Origin: UBA11663 sp049616325
GTDB taxonomy: Bacteria > Bacteroidota > Bacteroidia > Flavobacteriales_D > Sanyastnellaceae
Reading direction: 5' to 3'
Length of the DNA stretch: 64,000 bases
NCBI GenBank assembly: GCA_049616325.1
Contig: JBMZHG010000007.1
Span: forward strand, 16,941-80,940
Part shown: positions 1 to 9,579 of the stretch, piece by piece
Layout of the letters: the number at the start of each line of letters is the position of its first letter
How positions within the stretch are numbered: position 1 is the first letter of the stretch
The notes under the pieces: generated by a model
Told to the model about the DNA's origin: nothing
Seen by the model: the letters and a program-made list of their open reading frames with translations, nothing else
The model's database searches: none
Program-made: the position numbers and the translations under genes

Positions 1-1868
1 CGATGCGCGACCGAGCCCCCTTGGACCTTGCTGGGTCGTACCATTTGAACGTGAACGACAGCGTGTACGCCCTGGAGGTCACGGGCGAACCGGGGAAGTG
101 GAAGGCTTCGTGGGCCTTGAACGACACCACTGACCGGAAGGTGTCTCTAATCCTGGACAACCGGACTGTGGTTTTGCGCATCCCGGCAGACGACGGACCG
201 ATTCGCCTGACTGGAAATGTGTGGATGGAGAGCCGGATTTGGGAGGGCTCAGGCCAAACCTCGGACGGACGCTGGTCCGACTGGTCCGCCATTCGAAACG
301 AGGTCGCCCCCGGCGCTGACGAATCTCAGGCGGTCGACGGCGCAGACGCCGGTTCGCCCGAGGCAGGGATCGCCTCCGAGGGCAAGCCTGCCGCTTCTGA
401 AGAACCGGCCGCCGCGACTTCGGAAACGGAATTGGATTTGTCGGGCGTCGTCTACCCCTTCACGGCGTACGGCTTGCCGGAACGTCTCGAGGCGGAGACG
501 GTGTGCATTCGAGACGCGACGGTTTGGACGTGCGAGGACGAGGGCGTCCTGGAGGGCGCGGACGTGTTGATTCACGACGGCCGGCTCGCAGCGGTGGGCA
601 TCGACCTCGACCTGGCTGCACTTTTGCCGGCCGGCGTGACGGCCACGGAAATTGACGGCCGCGGGAAGCACGTGACGCCGGGTGTGATTGACGAACACAC
701 GCACATCGCCGTGGACCGCGGCGTGAACGAAGGCACGCAGGCGAGCAGTGCCGAGGTGTGGATCGGGCACGCCGTCGACAGCGAGGACGTGAACATGTAC
801 CGCCAACTGGCCGGCGGCGTCACGTGCGCTCAAATCTTGCACGGTTCCGCCAACCCCATTGGCGGCCAAAGTGCGATCATCAAATTCCGTTGGGGCGCCG
901 AGCCTCAGGATCTGCTGTTCGACGAAGCGGTGCCCTTCATCAAGTTCGCGCTTGGGGAGAATGTCAAGCAGAGCAATTGGGGGGACGGTTACCGCACCCG
1001 CTTTCCGCAAACCCGCATGGGGGTCGAGCAAGTGTACTACGACCACTTCATTCGGGCGCGTGAATACGGTCGGGCCCAACTCGAGTACCGCGTGGCCCTG
1101 CGAAACGCCAAGCGCAAAGACCTCCGCGAGGGACGCGGTCCAGTGGCCCCGCGGGTTGATTTGGAATTGGAGACGCTTCTGCAAATCCTCAACGAAGAGC
1201 GGTTTGTGACCTGCCACAGCTACCGCCAAGACGAGATCAACATGCTCATGCACGTGGCCGATTCGATGGGCTTCCGCCTCAACACCTTCACCCACATCCT
1301 CGAGGGCTACAAGGTGGCCGACAAGATGGCGGAGCACGGGGCCGGCGGCTCGAGCTTCAGCGACTGGTGGGCGTACAAATACGAAGTGAAGGACGCCATC
1401 CCGTACAACGGCGCGGTGCTGCACAACCAAGGGGTGGTGACGGCCTTCAATTCCGACGACGCGGAGATGGCGCGCCGCCTCAACCAAGAAGCCGCCAAGG
1501 CGTACAAGTACGGCCGCGTGCCAGAGGAGGAGGCCCTGAAGTTTGTGACCCTCAATCCGGCCAAACTCCTGCACATCGACCACAAGACCGGCTCCCTCAA
1601 GCCCGGCAAAGATGCCGACGTGGTCGTGTGGTCGGACCACCCCCTGAGCATCAACGCCAAGGCGGAACAGACCTTCGTGGAAGGCGTTCGCTGCTTCGAT
1701 TTGGAACGCGATCAGGCTTTGCGCGACGCGATGCGCGTCGAGCGCGCGCGCCTGACCGCCAAGATGTACGACGAGGGCTCGAGTTCGGGCCGCGGCGGCG
1801 CCAAGCGCCCCACCGAACGCGTCGAAACCCATTACCACTGCGACACCCTGACCGATGAAAACCGCTAA
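1..1868 (+). CDS. Amidohydrolase family protein (5' end cut by window edge)
   Basis: This is a metal-dependent hydrolase of the amidohydrolase (imidazolonepropionase-like) superfamily. The first visible ATG is at base 3, but no signal peptide or leader follows it, so the gene very probably begins before the window. The visible part is 621 residues: a beta-rich N-terminal segment (about 1-100), an Ala/Glu/Pro linker (about 105-145), then the TIM-barrel domain. The metal-binding HxH is present (VIDEHTHI, His 232 and 234), as are the later ligands in TCHSYRQDE, NTFTHILEG and FNSDDAEM, so it should be catalytically competent. The end DHKTGSLKPGKDADVVVW is the family's typical closing motif. Its last 14 bases overlap the next gene, which encodes a second and degenerate member of the same superfamily. 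The substrate is unknown; peptidase or prolidase-like activity is possible. Confidence 0.85.
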   Translation, partial: MRDRAPLDLAGSYHLNVNDSVYALEVTGEPGKWKASWALNDTTDRKVSLILDNRTVVLRIPADDGPIRLTGNVWMESRIWEGSGQTSDGRWSDWSAIRNEVAPGADESQAVDGADAGSPEAGIASEGKPAASEEPAAATSETELDLSGVVYPFTAYGLPERLEAETVCIRDATVWTCEDEGVLEGADVLIHDGRLAAVGIDLDLAALLPAGVTATEIDGRGKHVTPGVIDEHTHIAVDRGVNEGTQASSAEVWIGHAVDSEDVNMYRQLAGGVTCAQILHGSANPIGGQSAIIKFRWGAEPQDLLFDEAVPFIKFALGENVKQSNWGDGYRTRFPQTRMGVEQVYYDHFIRAREYGRAQLEYRVALRNAKRKDLREGRGPVAPRVDLELETLLQILNEERFVTCHSYRQDEINMLMHVADSMGFRLNTFTHILEGYKVADKMAEHGAGGSSFSDWWAYKYEVKDAIPYNGAVLHNQGVVTAFNSDDAEMARRLNQEAAKAYKYGRVPEEEALKFVTLNPAKLLHIDHKTGSLKPGKDADVVVWSDHPLSINAKAEQTFVEGVRCFDLERDQALRDAMRVERARLTAKMYDEGSSSGRGGAKRPTERVETHYHCDTLTDENR

Positions 1869-3186
1869 GCAACTCTTCCTTTCTGCCGCGCTTGCCGCGG
1901 CCACGGCTGGGGCGTGGTCCCAGCCAACGCCTGCCCCGGAGCAGGCACGTTCCGTGTTGATTTTGGGTGCCACGGCGCACCTCGGCACAGGCGACGTGCT
2001 CGAAGACTGTGCCGTGGGCTTCCGCGACGGTAAAATCGACTACGTCGGCCGCAGCTTCCAGGTCAACCGCCAGAAGTACGACGACCTTGTTGACGCCACC
2101 GGACAGCATCTGTACCCGGGTTTCATCGTGACCAACACCACGCTGGGCCTCCAAGAAATCGGAGCCGTACGCGCGACCCAAGACCAGTACGAGGTAGGCA
2201 CCTTCCGCCCCAACGTTCGGTCGGTGATTGCCTTCAACACGGACAGCGAAATTCCCCCTACTGTGCGCACCAACGGCGTTCTGATGGGCCAAATCACGCC
2301 CCGCGGCGGCGTGGTCTCCGGCTCCAGTGGCGTGGTGCACTTCGACGGGTGGAACTGGGAAGACGCGGCCATCGCCATGGTGGACGGCATCCACCTCAAC
2401 TGGCCTTCGACGCACCACCGCCACAACAAGGACGGCAAAATCGACATCCAGCGGCGCAAGACGTACGACCAACAGAAGCACGAAATTGAGCGGTTCTTTG
2501 GCGAGGCGCAAGCCTACGCGGAAGCGGCGCGAGGCGCGGTCACTGACCTGCGCTTCGAAGGAATGCGCGGCCTGTTCGACGGGTCGCTTTGCTTGTACGT
2601 CCACACGGACGACGCCCGCGCCATCACCGAGGCTGTGCACTTCAAGCGCGACGTCGGCATCGAGCGCATGGCCGTTGTTGGAGGCTACGATGCCTACCTC
2701 GTGGCGGACCTCCTTCGTGAAAACAACGTGGCGGTCATGCTCCAAAGCGTGCACAGCCTGCCTCGCTTTGCGGACGACGACGTCGATTTGCCCTTCAAGC
2801 TTCCCAAGCTGCTGATGGACGAAGGCCTCACCGTCGCGCTCCAGGTCGACAAGCGCATGACGGAGATGAACTCGCGAAACCTTCCCTTCTACGCCGGCAC
2901 GGCCCGTGCCTACGGCCTTACGGAGGAGCAAGCCATCCAGGCGCTGACGCGCAACCCGGCCCGAATCCTCGGCATCGACGACCAAGTCGGCACGTTGGAG
3001 CGCGGCAAGACGGCGACCTTGTTCTTGTCCGAAGGGGACGCGCTTGACATGCGGACCAACAGCTTGACGTACGCGTGGATCGAGGGACGCCAAATCGACC
3101 TCGACAACCGCCAGCGACAGCTCTACCGGAAGTTCCAAACGAAGTACGGGGCCGAGATCCTCGATGGCCCGGCACCAAGCAATTAA
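1855..3186 (+). CDS. Exported amidohydrolase-like protein lacking metal ligands
   Basis: A 443-residue protein with a cleavable signal peptide (MKTAKQLFLSAALAAATAGA then WSQ), so it is probably periplasmic. The overall fold matches the amidohydrolase superfamily, including the closing motif LERGKTATLFLSEGD. At the position of the catalytic HxH, however, it reads YPGFIVTNTTLGL, with no histidine. The strand-6 histidine is also replaced (VVGGYDAYL). A histidine and aspartates remain in LYVHTDD. It overlaps the 3' end of the upstream active-looking amidohydrolase by 14 bases, so the two are probably translated together and may form a heteromer. In the family, such metal-poor partners are usually annotated simply as amidohydrolases; lack of hydrolytic activity is my inference. 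Confidence 0.85.
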   Translation: MKTAKQLFLSAALAAATAGAWSQPTPAPEQARSVLILGATAHLGTGDVLEDCAVGFRDGKIDYVGRSFQVNRQKYDDLVDATGQHLYPGFIVTNTTLGLQEIGAVRATQDQYEVGTFRPNVRSVIAFNTDSEIPPTVRTNGVLMGQITPRGGVVSGSSGVVHFDGWNWEDAAIAMVDGIHLNWPSTHHRHNKDGKIDIQRRKTYDQQKHEIERFFGEAQAYAEAARGAVTDLRFEGMRGLFDGSLCLYVHTDDARAITEAVHFKRDVGIERMAVVGGYDAYLVADLLRENNVAVMLQSVHSLPRFADDDVDLPFKLPKLLMDEGLTVALQVDKRMTEMNSRNLPFYAGTARAYGLTEEQAIQALTRNPARILGIDDQVGTLERGKTATLFLSEGDALDMRTNSLTYAWIEGRQIDLDNRQRQLYRKFQTKYGAEILDGPAPSN

Positions 3187-3201
3187 GAAGAGAGGCTTGG
3201 T

Positions 3202-4173
3202 TCAGTAGCCAGCGCGCTCCCGAACGCGAGCCAACACGTCCGCTGCGACGGTACGGGCTTTCTCGGCGCCTTGGGCGAGGGCCTCGTCGATTTGGGCCTT
3301 GTCGGCCATGAGCTCGTGAAAGCGTGCGCGCTCGTCGGCGAAGCCGTCCACGAGGGCTTCAAGCAAGGCCTTTTTTGCGTGGCCCCAGCCGTACCCTCCC
3401 GCTTGCAGTTGCTTCGCCATCTCGTCGGCCTGCGCCTCGCTCGCCACAAGGCGGTACAGGCTGTGGGTGACGTTGGCTTCGGGGTCCTTGGGGTCTTCGA
3501 GTGGCGTGGCGTCGGTGACGATTTCCTTGTTGATGCGCTTTTTCAGGGCCTTGGGGTCGTCAAAGATGTTGAGGGTGTTGTCCCGTGACTTGGACATTTT
3601 GCCGCCGTCGAGGCCGGGAACGTACATCGTGGCTTCGCGGGTTAGGGCTTCCGGCAACACAAACGTCTCGCCCATTGCGTGGTTGAAACGGCTCGCGACG
3701 TCGCGGGTCATTTCGAGGTGTTGCATTTGGTCTTTGCCCACAGGCACGAGGTCCGCGTCGTAGAGCAAGATGTCCGCGGCCATCAGCATGGGGTAGGCGA
3801 ACAGCCCGGCGTTCACGTCGCCGAGGCGGTCTTGCTTGTCCTTGAAGCTGTGCGCCAAGGTCATGCGCGAGTAGGGGAAGTAGCACTGCAGGTACCACGC
3901 GAGCTCGGTGCATTCGGGCACGTCGCTTTGGCGGTAGAACACTGTCCGTTCCGTGTCCAGCCCAAACGCCATCCACGTCGCCGCCACCGCATAGGTGTTC
4001 TCGCGCAGGGTGGCGCCGTCCTTGATTTGCGTGAGCGAGTGCAGGTCCGCGATGAACAAGAAGCTCTCGTTTGAGCCTTCGTTCGCCAATTCAATCGCCG
4101 GCTTGATCGCCCCCAGGATGTTTCCGAGGTGCGGGGTTCCGGTGCTTTGGATGCCTGTCAGGACGCGTGCCAT
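3202..4173 (-). CDS. trpS: Tryptophan--tRNA ligase
   Basis: A class Ic aminoacyl-tRNA synthetase that charges tRNA-Trp in the cytoplasm. At 323 residues it has normal bacterial TrpRS length. The HIGH-type signature is TPHLGN near residues 13-18, and the KMSKS loop is exact (GGKMSKSRDN, near residue 190). It ends 15 bases from the convergent amidohydrolase gene and starts 10 bases after the bacilliredoxin stop, so it can be read from an aspS-bacilliredoxin-trpS transcript. A promoter-like 8-mer GAAATTCG lies exactly 4 nt before the ATG and overlaps the upstream stop codon, so an own leaderless transcript is also possible. Confidence 0.97.
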   Translation of the reverse strand: MARVLTGIQSTGTPHLGNILGAIKPAIELANEGSNESFLFIADLHSLTQIKDGATLRENTYAVAATWMAFGLDTERTVFYRQSDVPECTELAWYLQCYFPYSRMTLAHSFKDKQDRLGDVNAGLFAYPMLMAADILLYDADLVPVGKDQMQHLEMTRDVASRFNHAMGETFVLPEALTREATMYVPGLDGGKMSKSRDNTLNIFDDPKALKKRINKEIVTDATPLEDPKDPEANVTHSLYRLVASEAQADEMAKQLQAGGYGWGHAKKALLEALVDGFADERARFHELMADKAQIDEALAQGAEKARTVAADVLARVRERAGY

Positions 4174-4177
4174 GCTG

Positions 4178-4185
4178 CGAATTTC
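4178..4185 (-). promoter_or_regulatory. -7-like element 4 nt before trpS
   Basis: GAAATTCG on the minus strand, followed by CAGC and the ATG at 4173; it overlaps the bacilliredoxin stop codon. Confidence 0.4.
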
Positions 4186-4594
4186 AGCAGAACTCGTCGA
4201 ATGCCATCTTGAGGTGGTCGGCGATCATCTCGGCGGTTCGGCCTTCGATGTGGTGACGCTCCACCATGGCCGCCAAACGGCCGTCCTTGAACAACGCCAC
4301 GCAAGGCGAAGACGGAGGGTAGGGGAGCATGAATTTGCGGGCGCGGTCGACGGCTTCACGGTCGACGCCCGCAAACGCCGTGGTCAAGTTCGTGGGCACC
4401 TTGCTGTGCTGAACCGCGAGCTTGACGCCTGGGCGCATGGAGCCGGCGGCACAACCGCAGACGCTGTTAAGGACCACCAGCGTGGTGCCTTCTTTGGCGA
4501 GGGCCGTGTCGACGTCGGCTTCGGTGATCAATTCTGAGAAACCGGCCTCGGTGAGGTCCGCTTTCATGGGGGCTACCATTTCAGGAGGGTACAT
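4184..4594 (-). CDS. BrxA/BrxB family bacilliredoxin (YphP/YqiW)
   Basis: A 136-residue protein beginning MYPPEMVAPMKADL, typical of the YphP/YqiW (DUF1094) family. The active-site Cys-Gly-Cys appears in NSVCGCAAGSMRPG. In Firmicutes these proteins remove bacillithiol from protein thiols; in Bacteroidota the thiol partner is less certain. The name refers to bacilliredoxin and not to the BREX phage-defence protein BrxA. It lies 36 bases downstream of aspS and 10 upstream of trpS on the same strand, which suggests co-transcription with tRNA-charging enzymes. The sequence GAAATTCC, 6 nt before the ATG, may be its own -7 element. Confidence 0.92.
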   Translation of the reverse strand: MYPPEMVAPMKADLTEAGFSELITEADVDTALAKEGTTLVVLNSVCGCAAGSMRPGVKLAVQHSKVPTNLTTAFAGVDREAVDRARKFMLPYPPSSPCVALFKDGRLAAMVERHHIEGRTAEMIADHLKMAFDEFC

Positions 4595-4630
4595 CGTTGT
4601 GGAATTTCAGGGTTGGACAGTCAACAGGCG

Positions 4631-6397
4631 TCACGCGTCGGTGTTCTCGTCCGGCGCGGTGGAGCGCAAGAAAAGTTCGTCGTACTGTTCGTCGTGGATG
4701 GGCGAAGGCGCGTCGATCATGACGTCGCGGCCGCTGTTGTTCTTGGGGAAGGCGATGAAATCGCGGATGCTGTCGCTGCCGCCAAACAAGCTGCACAAGC
4801 GGTCAAAACCGAGGGCCAACCCGCCGTGCGGCGGCGCGCCGTATTGGAACGCGTCCATCAAGAACCCAAACTGTGCCTGCGCCTCTTCGGGCGTGAACCC
4901 AAGGAGGTCAAACATGCGCGCCTGGATGTCTTTGTCGTGAATTCGGATGGACCCCCCGCCAATCTCGACGCCGTTGATGACCATGTCGTAGGCGTTCGCC
5001 TTGACCGCACCGGGATCCGATTCAAGGATGTCCATTTGCTCGGGCTTGGGCGACGTGAAGGGGTGGTGCATGGCGTGGTAGCGCTCGGTGTCTTCGTCCC
5101 ATTCGAGGAGCGGGAAGTCGACGACCCACAGGGGCTTGAAGACCTTGGGATCGCGGAGGCCGAGCTCGGCGCCCAGGTGCAGGCGGAGTTCGCAAAGCTG
5201 CTTGCGCACCTTGTCGAGGTCGCCGCTGAGCATCAAGACCAGGTCACCCGCCTTGGCACCGGAGTGCGCGGCCCAGGCCGCCTGGTCTTCGGGGCTGAAG
5301 AATTTGTCGACGCTCGATTTGAACGTGCCGTCTTCGTTGACCTTGCAGTACACGAGGCCCTTGGCGCCGATTTGGGGGCGCTTGACCCAGTCCGTCAACT
5401 TGTCGAGCTGCTTTCGCGTGTAGGACGCGCAGCCGGGAGCCACGATGCCGAGCACGGCTTCCGCCGAGTCGAACACGCCGAAGCCTTTGCCTTGCGCCAC
5501 GGGGGCGAAGTCCACGAACTCCATGTCGAAGCGCACGTCCGGCTTGTCGCTGCCGTAGCGGCGCATTGCCTCGTCGTAGTCCATGCGTGGGAACTCCTCC
5601 ACCTCGACGTCGAGGACCACCTTGAACAGGTGTCGCACCATGCCTTCGAACGTGTTCAGGATGTCTTCCTGTTCCACGAAGGCCATCTCACAGTCGATTT
5701 GGGTGAACTCCGGCTGGCGGTCGGCGCGAAGGTCTTCGTCGCGGAAGCACTTCACGATTTGGTAGTAGCGGTCAAACCCGCTGACCATGAGCAGCTGCTT
5801 GAAGGTTTGGGGGCTCTGCGGCAGGGCGTAGAACTGGCCGGGGTTCATGCGGCTGGGCACCACAAAGTCGCGGGCGCCTTCCGGCGTGGACTTGATGAGG
5901 TACGGCGTTTCGACGTCGATGAAGCCCACGCTGTCGAGGTACTTCCGCGTTTCGATGCCCACGCGGTGACGCAGGAAGAGGTTGTTTTGGACGGGCTTGC
6001 GTCGCAAGTCCAAATACCGGTACTGCATCCGCAAATCGTCGCCGCCGTCGGTCTCGTCCTCGATCGTGAACGGGGGCGTCTTCGCGGCGTTGAGTACCTC
6101 AAGGCGCGTCACGTCGATTTCGATGTCGCCGGTTGGCACGCGGTTGTTCTTCGACTCGCGCTCCCGCACGGCACCTTCCACCTTGATCACAAACTCGCGG
6201 CCGAGCTTGCGAGCCTGCGTGCAGAGCTCCGCGTTGGAGTCCATGTTGAAGGCGAGTTGGGTCAGCCCGTAGCGGTCCCGAAGGTCCACAAACGTCATCC
6301 CGCCCAAGTCGCGGGTTCGCTGCACCCATCCGCTGAGCGTGACGTGGGTGCCTGCATGGTCGAGGCGGAGTTCTCCGCAAGTGTGCGTTCGATGCAT
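4631..6397 (-). CDS. aspS: Aspartate--tRNA ligase
   Basis: A class IIb synthetase of 588 residues, the normal length of bacterial AspRS. It has the N-terminal OB-fold anticodon-binding domain (about 1-110, LSGWVQRTRDLGG), motif 2 (FRDEDLRADRQPEFTQID), the bacterial insertion domain, and C-terminal motif 3 (GLALGFDRLCSLFGG). The gene is divergent from the M1 peptidase gene. The 64-base intergenic region carries a perfect TAACTTTG 7 nt before this ATG and a similar box for the opposite gene. Whether it is discriminating or also charges tRNA-Asn cannot be read from this window. Confidence 0.97.
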   Translation of the reverse strand: MHRTHTCGELRLDHAGTHVTLSGWVQRTRDLGGMTFVDLRDRYGLTQLAFNMDSNAELCTQARKLGREFVIKVEGAVRERESKNNRVPTGDIEIDVTRLEVLNAAKTPPFTIEDETDGGDDLRMQYRYLDLRRKPVQNNLFLRHRVGIETRKYLDSVGFIDVETPYLIKSTPEGARDFVVPSRMNPGQFYALPQSPQTFKQLLMVSGFDRYYQIVKCFRDEDLRADRQPEFTQIDCEMAFVEQEDILNTFEGMVRHLFKVVLDVEVEEFPRMDYDEAMRRYGSDKPDVRFDMEFVDFAPVAQGKGFGVFDSAEAVLGIVAPGCASYTRKQLDKLTDWVKRPQIGAKGLVYCKVNEDGTFKSSVDKFFSPEDQAAWAAHSGAKAGDLVLMLSGDLDKVRKQLCELRLHLGAELGLRDPKVFKPLWVVDFPLLEWDEDTERYHAMHHPFTSPKPEQMDILESDPGAVKANAYDMVINGVEIGGGSIRIHDKDIQARMFDLLGFTPEEAQAQFGFLMDAFQYGAPPHGGLALGFDRLCSLFGGSDSIRDFIAFPKNNSGRDVMIDAPSPIHDEQYDELFLRSTAPDENTDA

Positions 6398-6404
6398 GGG
6401 ACCC

Positions 6405-6412
6405 CAAAGTTA
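6405..6412 (-). promoter_or_regulatory. -7 element of aspS
   Basis: Perfect TAACTTTG on the minus strand, 7 nt before the aspS ATG. Confidence 0.6.
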
Positions 6413-6449
6413 CCACGTCCCGCCCGGGCACGGAAGCGCTTGCCCCGCC

Positions 6450-6457
6450 TAACTTGC
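6450..6457 (+). promoter_or_regulatory. -7-like element 4 nt before the M1 peptidase gene
   Basis: TAACTTGC, two mismatches to the consensus end, followed by GCGC and the ATG at 6462. Confidence 0.4.
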
Positions 6458-6461
6458 GCGC

Positions 6462-9400
6462 ATGAACGTTCGCCTTCGATTCGCCGCGGTTTGGGCCCTG
6501 TTCCTCACCGTCGCGACCCCCCTCGATTTCTTCGCCCAAACGTGGCAACAACAGGTCGACTCCGACATCCGCGTGACCCTCGACGACACGCGTCACGAAC
6601 TGCACGGGGACATCGCGATCACGTACCACAACAACAGCCCGGAAACCCTGGATTTCGTGTGGATGCACTTGTGGCCCAACGCCTACCGGAACGGCAAGAC
6701 GGCGCTGGCAAAGCAGCAGTTCCGCGACGGCGAGATGTTCATGTTTTACGCCATGAGCCGGGACCTCGGTGGCATTGACTCGCTGGCCTTCAGCTCGAAC
6801 GGGCAGGCCTTGGAATGGAGCTACCACCCCGAGCACATTGACATCGCCAAGGTCATGCTCCCTGCGCCCCTTGGACCGGGACAGTCGGTGGAGCTGAGCA
6901 CGCCGTTCCGGGTGGAGTTGCCGAGCGGGAAGATTTCGCGTTTGGGCCACTTGGGCGAATCGTACCAAATCACGCAGTGGTACCCCAAACCCGCGGTCTT
7001 CGACGCCGACGGCTGGCACCCGATGCCCTACCTCAACCAGGGCGAATTCTACTCCGAGTACGGCACCTTCGACGTCCGCATCACGCTTCCGAAGAACTAC
7101 ACCGTCGGCGCCACGGGCGACTTCGTGACGGGGTCGGAAGACAACGACGCGGAGGCGGCACGACTCGACAGCCTCGTCGCGGCGTCTGAGGACTGGAGCG
7201 ACCGTGGGGGGTGGGAAGACGCCACCAACGACTTTCCGCCTTCGTCCAAGCGCACGAAGACGCTTCACTACCGCCAGTCGCGTGTGCACGACTTCGCGTG
7301 GTTTGCCGACAAGCGCTACAAGGTGCTGCGCGGCGAGGTACGCTTGCCGGGCGAGGACCGGGTGGTCACCACCTGGTCGATGTTCACCCCAGAAAGCGGC
7401 AAGCTGTGGCAGCGCGCCCCGGAATACCTCCACGACGCGACTTTCTACTATTCGCTATGGAACGGCGACTACCCCTACGACCAAGTCACCGCGGTGGACG
7501 GCACGATCTCGGCGGGCGGCGGCATGGAATACCCCAACGTGACGGTCATCGGAAACATGGGAAGCGATTCCGGTTTGGAAACGGTCATCGTCCACGAGGT
7601 CGGTCACAACTGGTTCTACGGCATCCTTGGAAGCAACGAGCGAGACAACGCGTGGATGGACGAGGGCATCAACTCGTTCAACGAGACTCGCTACATCCTG
7701 ACGAAGTACGGCGAGGACAAGGGCCTGAATTTCCTGGTGGGCAACAGCAACCTCGCCAAGCGGTTTGACGTCGACGATTTCCGCTACAAGTGGATCGACG
7801 AGTTGAGCTACTTGTTCCCCGCGCGCTTAGGAGTGGATCAGCCCATGCAATGCCACAGCAACAGCCTTACGTCCCTCAATTACGGCGCCATCATTTACAA
7901 GAAGACAGCCGCCGCGTTCGCCATGTTGCAATCGCACTTGGGCACCGAGCGCTTCGACGCGGCGATGCAGACGTACTTCGACACGTGGAAGTTCCGACAC
8001 CCGTCGCCGGCGGATTTGCGGGCGAGCATGGAGGCGTCGACGGGAGAGGATTTGGCTTGGTTCTTCGAAGATTGGGTCCAAACCACCAAGCGCAACGACC
8101 TCAAGCTCGTCTCCACCAACGCGAAGGCGTCCGGACCGGCGACGTTCCGTGGCATCAAGGTGCGCAACGTCGGCGAGCTGAGCTCGCCCGCCCGAGTCTC
8201 CGGCCTGAAAGGCGATTCCGTGGTGGTGGTTGTCGATTTGCCGCTCCTGGCCCCTGGCGAGGTCGGCGAGGCACCCTGTCCTCAGGTCGACGTGGACCGC
8301 TGGGTCCTGGACCACAACCGCTCCACACTCGATTACAACCGCAAAAACAACGTGCGGCACACCCGCATGCTCGGCGGGGTGGAGCCCCTTCAGGTGCGCA
8401 TGTTGACTCGGTTGGAAGACCCGGAGCGGACGCAGTTGTTTTGGGCGCCTGCGATGGGGTGGAACCACCACGACGGGTTGATGCTTGGAGCCACCCTCCA
8501 CAACTCCGCGCTTCCGTGGCGCGACGTGATCTGGCGCTGGACGCCCCTTGTGGGCCGAGACCGATTCCAGGGCGGCGTGAACCTCGAAGGCCTGTTGGCG
8601 GTCGAGGGAAGGCATGGAGATTTCAGCTGGGCGCTGAAGAGCCGACGGTTTGGGGCCATTGAATTCCTTCAGCCCAACGCAGCTCAGGCTTATGTCGCAT
8701 TGAATCCAGAGCCGCTGACTCGAACGTCTTTGGGCGTAGCGTACCGTTTGAATGCCGACCCCACCAGCCCTTTCGATGCCACCGTGTCGACGGAATTCAT
8801 CCACATCGACGGGTACCAAGACCAATTTTGGCTGAGCGAACCTCCGGTGATTCGTCGCATGGCCGCACGAGCTGAACTTAAGGTCACCCACAGGCTGGAG
8901 GGACTTCCGGGCGCGCGCCAATCGTTGTCGATTCGGACGACCCGCGTGCAGCACGACGGCGTGGACGTATTCCTCCCCGATCCGCCGTTGCCCGCGACCA
9001 CGACCAACCACGTGATGGATGCGTGGTACCACCTCGAACGCAAAGTGCCGTCCGCCGGCCGCGACGGACAGTGGAGCGTGGATGCGCGGGTCGTCGCAGT
9101 GGAAGGGTGGCAGGAGTTTGGGGCGGCGGCGGCCGGCCCCCAAGCGTCCTTTGATCCGTTGGTCGACGCGCTGGTGCTTTATCGTGGTGCAGACACGTCG
9201 TCGGGTTCGTGGCTGTCGCGCCAGGCCAACCTCGAGCGCGGTGGATTGCCTTTGAACTTGGTGTCGTCTCGCGGCTTCTCGTCGCTGAGCGCGGAAATGC
9301 GCCTGCCCATGGGGTTGCCCATTTCGGTTCAGGCCGGGGGCGCCTTGGCGCGGAACCGCGAGTGGGGCGTTGGCACGCCGGTTGCCGAGCGTTTGCACCT

Positions 9401-9563
9401 GGTGGCCTCGGGCTGTTTGGACTTGGGTCCAGTGCGTGTGTCTGTGCCCATGTGGACGCGCGAGGCCGGCACGGACGTGTGGGGCCCGGCGGACCGCTGG
9501 CGCTTCTCCCTGAATTTGTTGGAGCTGAATCCTTGGGATTTGGTCCGTAAAAACGTCAAGTAA
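6462..9563 (+). CDS. M1 family zinc metallopeptidase, exported
   Basis: A 1033-residue protein with an N-terminal signal peptide (MNVRLRFAAVWALFLTVATP, cleavage probably after FFA). The gluzincin catalytic motif is intact: HEVGHNWFYG near residues 377-386, with the third zinc ligand Glu near 400 (NAWMDEGIN). The substrate-binding GAMEN-like motif reads GGGMEYPNV. The catalytic region spans about 20-560. It is followed by roughly 470 residues of mostly beta character without a recognisable T9SS sorting domain, so the C-terminal half may anchor or pack against the outer membrane (inference). It is probably an aminopeptidase acting on exported or imported peptides. The box TAACTTGC lies 4 nt before the ATG. 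Confidence 0.92.
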   Translation: MNVRLRFAAVWALFLTVATPLDFFAQTWQQQVDSDIRVTLDDTRHELHGDIAITYHNNSPETLDFVWMHLWPNAYRNGKTALAKQQFRDGEMFMFYAMSRDLGGIDSLAFSSNGQALEWSYHPEHIDIAKVMLPAPLGPGQSVELSTPFRVELPSGKISRLGHLGESYQITQWYPKPAVFDADGWHPMPYLNQGEFYSEYGTFDVRITLPKNYTVGATGDFVTGSEDNDAEAARLDSLVAASEDWSDRGGWEDATNDFPPSSKRTKTLHYRQSRVHDFAWFADKRYKVLRGEVRLPGEDRVVTTWSMFTPESGKLWQRAPEYLHDATFYYSLWNGDYPYDQVTAVDGTISAGGGMEYPNVTVIGNMGSDSGLETVIVHEVGHNWFYGILGSNERDNAWMDEGINSFNETRYILTKYGEDKGLNFLVGNSNLAKRFDVDDFRYKWIDELSYLFPARLGVDQPMQCHSNSLTSLNYGAIIYKKTAAAFAMLQSHLGTERFDAAMQTYFDTWKFRHPSPADLRASMEASTGEDLAWFFEDWVQTTKRNDLKLVSTNAKASGPATFRGIKVRNVGELSSPARVSGLKGDSVVVVVDLPLLAPGEVGEAPCPQVDVDRWVLDHNRSTLDYNRKNNVRHTRMLGGVEPLQVRMLTRLEDPERTQLFWAPAMGWNHHDGLMLGATLHNSALPWRDVIWRWTPLVGRDRFQGGVNLEGLLAVEGRHGDFSWALKSRRFGAIEFLQPNAAQAYVALNPEPLTRTSLGVAYRLNADPTSPFDATVSTEFIHIDGYQDQFWLSEPPVIRRMAARAELKVTHRLEGLPGARQSLSIRTTRVQHDGVDVFLPDPPLPATTTNHVMDAWYHLERKVPSAGRDGQWSVDARVVAVEGWQEFGAAAAGPQASFDPLVDALVLYRGADTSSGSWLSRQANLERGGLPLNLVSSRGFSSLSAEMRLPMGLPISVQAGGALARNREWGVGTPVAERLHLVASGCLDLGPVRVSVPMWTREAGTDVWGPADRWRFSLNLLELNPWDLVRKNVK

Positions 9564-9579
9564 GCGGGCGCATCCTGCG

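Noticed and set aside
249..3138. Long minus-strand open frames under the amidohydrolase genes
   Set aside because: High GC keeps antisense frames open; the plus-strand genes have full family motifs.
4184..4594. Reading the BrxA/BrxB name as a BREX phage-defence gene
   Set aside because: The protein is a CGC-type bacilliredoxin and no other BREX gene is present.
4613..6778. 721-residue open frame antisense to aspS
   Set aside because: A codon shadow of a clear aspartyl-tRNA synthetase; the translation is His/Val/Arg-rich with no domain.
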